A stretch of DNA of 64,000 nt, from the NCBI RefSeq assembly GCF_051124815.1, contig NZ_CP118485.1, positions 2,790,001-2,854,000 of the forward strand. Reading direction: 5' to 3'. Positions within the stretch are counted from its first letter, which is position 1. The number at the start of each line of letters is the position of its first letter. The position numbers and the translations under genes were made by a program. The notes beneath the pieces were generated by a model, which was given only the letters and a program-made list of their open reading frames with translations, made no database searches and was not told the DNA's origin. Below, one piece after another: positions 60,515 to 64,000 of the stretch. This DNA is from Azospirillum sp051124815. Its GTDB lineage: Bacteria; Pseudomonadota; Alphaproteobacteria; Azospirillales; Azospirillaceae.

Positions 60515-62833
60515 ATGACCGACACCCTCGACACGGCATCCGGTGGCGGCGGTATGGAGGGGGGAATGGACGTCCGTTTCGACGGCACCTCGTCGCGCCG
60601 GCTGCTCGCCCGGCTGCGTGACATCATGGCCGGGTCGGGGTCGGGGCAGGACCGGCTGGACAAGATCGTCACGCTGATCGCGGCGGAGATGAAGGCCGAC
60701 GTCTGCTCCTGCTACGTCATGCGCGCCGGCGAGGTGCTGGAGCTGTTCTCCACCGAGGGCCTGAACAAGACCGCCGTCCACAACACCCGCCTGCGCGTGG
60801 GCGAGGGCATCGTCGGCTACATCGCCGGCCACGCCCGCCCGGTGGCGCTGGACAACGCGCCCTCCCACCCCAGCTTCGCCTACCGCCCGGAAACGGGGGA
60901 GGACCCGTTCCAGTCGCTGGCCGGCGTGCCGATCCTGCGCGGCAGCAAGGTGCGCGGCGTGCTGGTGATCCAGCACAAGGACCGCCGCCGCTATGTCGAG
61001 GAGGAGGTGGAAACCCTCCAGACCATCGCCATGGTCGTCGCCGAGCTGGTGGCGCAGAGCGAACTGGTCAACCCGGTGGAGGTCACCACCACCGGCGACC
61101 CCGTGCTGCTGCCGGCCCGCCTGTCGGGCACGGCAATGAGCGCCGGGCTGGCCATCGGCCTCGCCGTCATCCACCGGCCGCAGTTGACCGTCCGCCAGAT
61201 GGTGGCGGAGGATGCCGATGCCGAGCTGGAGCGCTTCAACACCGCGCTGCAGACCATGCACAGCGCCATCGACGACCTGCTGGAAGCGGCGTCGCTGGCG
61301 GGCCTCAGCGAACCGCGCGACATCCTGGAGACCTACCGGATGTTCGCCGAGGACCGCGGCTGGCTGTCGCGCATCCGCGAGGCGATCCGCGTCGGCCTGA
61401 CCGCCGAGGCGGCGGTGCAGCAGGTGCAGAACGACACCCGCGCCCGCATGAGCCATCTGACCGATCCCTACATCCGGGAACGGTTGATGGATTTCGAGGA
61501 TCTGACCAACCGGTTGCTGCAACATCTGGCCGGCAAGACCACCGGCACGGACAGCGCGACCCTGCCCGACGACATGATCCTGGTCGCCCGCTCCATGGGG
61601 CCGGCGGAGCTGCTGGATTACGACCGCTCGCGCCTGCGCGGCCTGCTGCTGGAGGAAGGCTCACCGGCCAGCCATGTCTGCATCGTCGCCCGCGCGCTGA
61701 ACATCCCGGTTGTGCAGGCGGCCGACGCGCTGAACCGGATCGAGCCGCTGGACCAGTTGATCGTCGACGGCGACCACGGGCAGGTCTTCATCCGCCCGGC
61801 CGAAGACATCCAGATGGCCTTCGGCGAAGCGGTGGCGTTGCAGCACCGCAAGGAGCAGATGTATGCGGAGATCCGCAAGTTTCCGTCGGTGACGCGCGAC
61901 GGGGTGCCGATCTCCCTGCATCTGAACTGCGGCCTGCTGATCGACCTGCCGCACCTGACCGCCAGCGGGGCGGAGGGCGTCGGGCTCTACCGCACCGAAA
62001 TCCCCTTCATGGTCCGCGCCTCCTACCCCGACGTGAAGGCGCAGACCGACCTTTACTCCCGCATCATGGACGAGGTCGGCGAGAAGCCGATCGTCTTCCG
62101 CACGCTGGATGTCGGCGGCGACAAGATGCTGCCCTACATGACCGGCGGCGAGGAGGAGAACCCGGCGCTGGGCTGGCGCGCCGTGCGCATCGGGCTGGAC
62201 CACCCGTCGCTGCTGCGCCAGCAACTGCGCGCCCTGCTGCTGGCCGCCGCCGGCCGGCCGCTGTCGGTGATGTTCCCGATGATCGCCGAGGTCGCGGAGT
62301 TCGACGGCGCCCGCCGCCTGCTGGACCTGGAACTGAAGCGGCTGGATTCGCAGGGGATCGCGCGGCCCGACGGACTGCGCGTCGGCACGATGCTGGAGGT
62401 GCCGTCGCTGTTGTGGCAACTTCCGGCGCTGCTGCCCAAGCTGGATTTCCTGTCGGTCGGCTCCAACGACCTGACCCAGTATCTGTTCGCCGCCGACCGC
62501 GGCAACCCGCGCACCTCGACCCGCTACGACCCGCTGTCGCCGTCGATGCTGTGCGTGCTGCGCCGGCTGGTCGACGAATGCGCCCGGCACAAGGTGTCGC
62601 TGAGCATCTGCGGCGAGATGGCCGGCCGGCCGCTCGACGCCATGGCGCTGATCGGCGTCGGCTTCCGCACCCTGTCGATGTCGCCGCCATCGGTCGGTCC
62701 GGTGAAGTCGATGCTGCGCTCGCTCGAGGTCGCGGCGCTGCGGGATTACATGAGCGGGCTCTACACCGGGGCCGATCACAGCCTGCGCGACAAGCTGAAG
62801 ACCTTCGCCAAGGACCATGGCGTGATGATCTGA
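60515..62833 (+). CDS. ptsP: PEP-protein phosphotransferase of the nitrogen PTS (EI-Ntr)
   Basis: Starts the nitrogen PTS by phosphorylating HPr/NPr from PEP. Length 772. A GAF domain (about 20-165) senses nitrogen status, with GEGIVGYIAGHARPVALDN and GVPILRGSKVRGVLVIQ. The swivelling His is H387 in EEGSPASHVCIVARALNIPVV. The barrel has VGLYRTEIPFM, VGSNDLTQYLFAADR and active C699 in SICGEMAGRP. Glutamine-binding by the GAF domain is known in relatives and is inferred here. 4 nt after the NMO-like gene. Confidence 0.96.
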   Translation: MTDTLDTASGGGGMEGGMDVRFDGTSSRRLLARLRDIMAGSGSGQDRLDKIVTLIAAEMKADVCSCYVMRAGEVLELFSTEGLNKTAVHNTRLRVGEGIVGYIAGHARPVALDNAPSHPSFAYRPETGEDPFQSLAGVPILRGSKVRGVLVIQHKDRRRYVEEEVETLQTIAMVVAELVAQSELVNPVEVTTTGDPVLLPARLSGTAMSAGLAIGLAVIHRPQLTVRQMVAEDADAELERFNTALQTMHSAIDDLLEAASLAGLSEPRDILETYRMFAEDRGWLSRIREAIRVGLTAEAAVQQVQNDTRARMSHLTDPYIRERLMDFEDLTNRLLQHLAGKTTGTDSATLPDDMILVARSMGPAELLDYDRSRLRGLLLEEGSPASHVCIVARALNIPVVQAADALNRIEPLDQLIVDGDHGQVFIRPAEDIQMAFGEAVALQHRKEQMYAEIRKFPSVTRDGVPISLHLNCGLLIDLPHLTASGAEGVGLYRTEIPFMVRASYPDVKAQTDLYSRIMDEVGEKPIVFRTLDVGGDKMLPYMTGGEEENPALGWRAVRIGLDHPSLLRQQLRALLLAAAGRPLSVMFPMIAEVAEFDGARRLLDLELKRLDSQGIARPDGLRVGTMLEVPSLLWQLPALLPKLDFLSVGSNDLTQYLFAADRGNPRTSTRYDPLSPSMLCVLRRLVDECARHKVSLSICGEMAGRPLDAMALIGVGFRTLSMSPPSVGPVKSMLRSLEVAALRDYMSGLYTGADHSLRDKLKTFAKDHGVMI

Positions 62834-62843
62834 GGGCTTCCTT

Positions 62844-63614
62844 ATGGACCAAGCCCTGCTGGCGGGTTTACCGGTCGATTTGATTCGGGCGGCCTACGAG
62901 GAAGCGCCGGGCAACGAGATCGCCAGCGGGAAGTTATTCAGCCCGGAGTCTTCGTCGGCTCTGGTCGCAAACACATTTGGGCTGTTCCTTGATCGTCCGG
63001 GCGATCTGCCGGCGTTGCCCAACTGTGATAATCTTGACTGGCCGGCGACGTCGGTTCGTCTAGAGGCTATCGTTCGCTTCCCATGGTCCGGAGGCCGCCA
63101 TCCATGCCTGGATGTGCTGGTGGAGACGCCCACGGCTTTGATCGGTATCGAATCAAAACGCTTTGAGCCGTTCCGGTCGAAAGCTCATCCGGCAATGTCG
63201 GAGGCTTACTGGCGACCGGTCTGGGGCGATGCAATGGCGGGCTATGCTTGTGTCCGTGACGGGTTGAGGGACGATGTCCTAGCATTTTGTCACCTCGACG
63301 CCGGCCAACTGGTCAAGCATGCATTCGCACTTCGCACAGCCGTCCACCGTGCGGGGACTTCCTTCGGAAAACGAGCGGTGCTGCTCTATCTGTACGCAGA
63401 GCCTTCCGCGTGGCCGGACGGCAGGCCGATTCCAGATGCGGACGTGGCGCTGCACAACGCCGAGATCGCTTGGTTCACCTCGATTGTGGGCGAAGACGAG
63501 GTCGCGTTCAGACACTGCACCTATCGTCAATTGCTCGACAGTTTGGCGGCTTGCGGAGAAGCGATCATCGCAATGCACGCAGAGGCGGTTCGCGCGCGTT
63601 TTAACTTACCCTGA
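62844..63614 (+). CDS. Putative PD-(D/E)XK-fold protein (PGN_0703-like restriction endonuclease)
   Basis: Protein of 256 residues from ATG, 10 nt after ptsP. E74, D90 (CLDVLVE) and E103-x-K105 (IGIESKRFEPF) make a credible PD-(D/E)XK site. The N-terminus (NEIASGKLFSPESSSALVANTFGLFL) is like proteins labelled PGN_0703-family putative restriction endonucleases. Base composition is less GC-rich than ptsP (many TTG, GAT, TCT), suggesting transfer. No methyltransferase partner is near. The family name is from memory; the catalytic pattern is read directly. Confidence 0.55.
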   Translation: MDQALLAGLPVDLIRAAYEEAPGNEIASGKLFSPESSSALVANTFGLFLDRPGDLPALPNCDNLDWPATSVRLEAIVRFPWSGGRHPCLDVLVETPTALIGIESKRFEPFRSKAHPAMSEAYWRPVWGDAMAGYACVRDGLRDDVLAFCHLDAGQLVKHAFALRTAVHRAGTSFGKRAVLLYLYAEPSAWPDGRPIPDADVALHNAEIAWFTSIVGEDEVAFRHCTYRQLLDSLAACGEAIIAMHAEAVRARFNLP

Positions 63615-63676
63615 CCTACGCTCTTGGAATTCTTTCATCTGAAGCAAGAACCACGACGTTTCTGAGGCTTGCATAT

Positions 63677-63708
63677 AAAAAGGCGGAGCCTCGCAGCTCC
63701 GCCTTTTT
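63677..63708. terminator. Bidirectional terminator before gyrB
   Basis: AAAAAGGCGGAGC-ctcgca-GCTCCGCCTTTTT (63677-63708) is a 13-bp near-perfect stem with A-run and T-run, ending the convergent genes. Confidence 0.92.
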
Positions 63709-63761
63709 CGTTCTTTATACCGCCAGCCCAAGTAACGGGGCGACGCAAAGACACACACCGA

Positions 63762-64000
63762 TCACACGTCCAGGTTCGACACCTTCAGCGCGTTGTCCTG
63801 GATGAACTCGCGGCGCGGTTCGACGATGTCGCCCATCAGGGTGGAGAAGACCTCCTCCGCCTGATCGGCGTGATTGACGCGGACCTGCAGCAGCGAGCGT
63901 TTGGTCGGGTCCAGCGTGGTTTCCCACAGCTGGTCCGGGTTCATCTCGCCCAGGCCCTTGTAGCGCTGGATGGTGACGCCGCGGCGGCCAAGCTCCATCA
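63762..64000 (-). CDS. gyrB: DNA gyrase subunit B, C-terminal end (partial)
   Basis: The last about 79 codons of gyrB, running off the window. RRGVTIQRYKGLGEMNPDQLW, TTLDPTKRSLLQVRV and the invariant end GDIVEPRREFIQDNALKVSN are the Toprim tail that binds GyrA. ParE has a similar tail; the exact RREFI-QDNALKV end matches GyrB best. It reads leftward and stops at 63762, 54 nt from the bidirectional terminator. Confidence 0.93.
   Translation of the reverse strand, partial: MELGRRGVTIQRYKGLGEMNPDQLWETTLDPTKRSLLQVRVNHADQAEEVFSTLMGDIVEPRREFIQDNALKVSNLDV

Noticed and set aside
1..64000. CRISPR arrays, insertion sequences, prophage genes and rRNA
   Set aside because: No regularly spaced repeats, transposase or integrase other than XerD, phage proteins or rRNA segments were seen.

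Overview
The window is a high-GC chromosomal segment of an alphaproteobacterium of the Rhodospirillales, most likely an Azospirillum. The best clues are the glutamate synthase large subunit (propeptide followed by Cys-Gly-Val-Gly-Phe, as in the Azospirillum enzyme), the ChvI/ChvG pair next to a short HPr kinase, the CobS/CobT cobaltochelatase pair next to BolA and a J-domain protein, and the kdsD-lptC-lptA-lptB-rpoN-hpf-ptsN block. The species call is inference from remembered families; no database was searched.

Layout. 1-7.5 kb: two-component system chvI-chvG, a small coiled-coil protein, then a regulatory phosphotransferase cluster (hprK, rapZ, EIIA-Man type, HPr, enzyme I). 7.5-13 kb: cytochrome c and nuclease-like secreted proteins (minus strand), an M48 protease and a membrane adenylate/guanylate cyclase. 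13-19.9 kb: cobS-cobT, J-domain protein, bolA, an RHH DNA-binding protein, DUF2889, CBS and SRPBCC proteins. 20-25.2 kb: aroK-aroB, and divergently a tiny membrane protein, a large exported protein and xerD. 25.3-31.3 kb: housekeeping and signalling genes (PHA-system protein, phhB, zincin, UDG-like, sirtuin, LMW-PTP, cNMP-sensing histidine kinase, DUF2000, AraC). 31.3-37.1 kb: solitary fliG, M17 aminopeptidase, a small-peptide/antisense locus, GST and a Tat-exported tyrosinase. 37.3-43.5 kb: gltD-gltB. 43.9-49 kb: uppP, MFS, an AT-rich islet with orphan small genes, TauE/SafE, NDUFA9-like. 49-56.6 kb: tRNA-Leu(CAG), RNase D, kdsD-lptCAB-rpoN-hpf-ptsN. 56.7-64 kb: a decayed Uma2 gene, ubiG, lysC, a nitronate monooxygenase-like gene, ptsP, a putative PD-(D/E)XK protein and the 3' end of gyrB.

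How the genes work together. The window carries a permease-free phosphotransferase network: one HPr with its kinase, two PEP-dependent starters (PtsI and GAF-containing PtsP), two EIIA proteins (Man type and Ntr type), RapZ, and sigma-54 itself. Together with glutamate synthase it links carbon and nitrogen status. A second theme is the envelope: Kdo and LPS transport, undecaprenyl recycling and ChvIG.

The most interesting signal is at about 34.0-34.44 kb. A 25-residue hydrophobic peptide gene with a strong Shine-Dalgarno faces a probable convergent antisense RNA. A bipartite direct repeat (GGAGGCC plus a 14-nt block) lets that RNA pair with the peptide's ribosome-binding site and start region. 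This is the architecture of an Fst/TxpA-like type I toxin-antitoxin. Other items are a RapZ whose Walker A lysine is methionine, a hairpin sequestering the tyrosinase Shine-Dalgarno, operator-like palindromes, and a dispersed family of C/G-rich palindromic elements.
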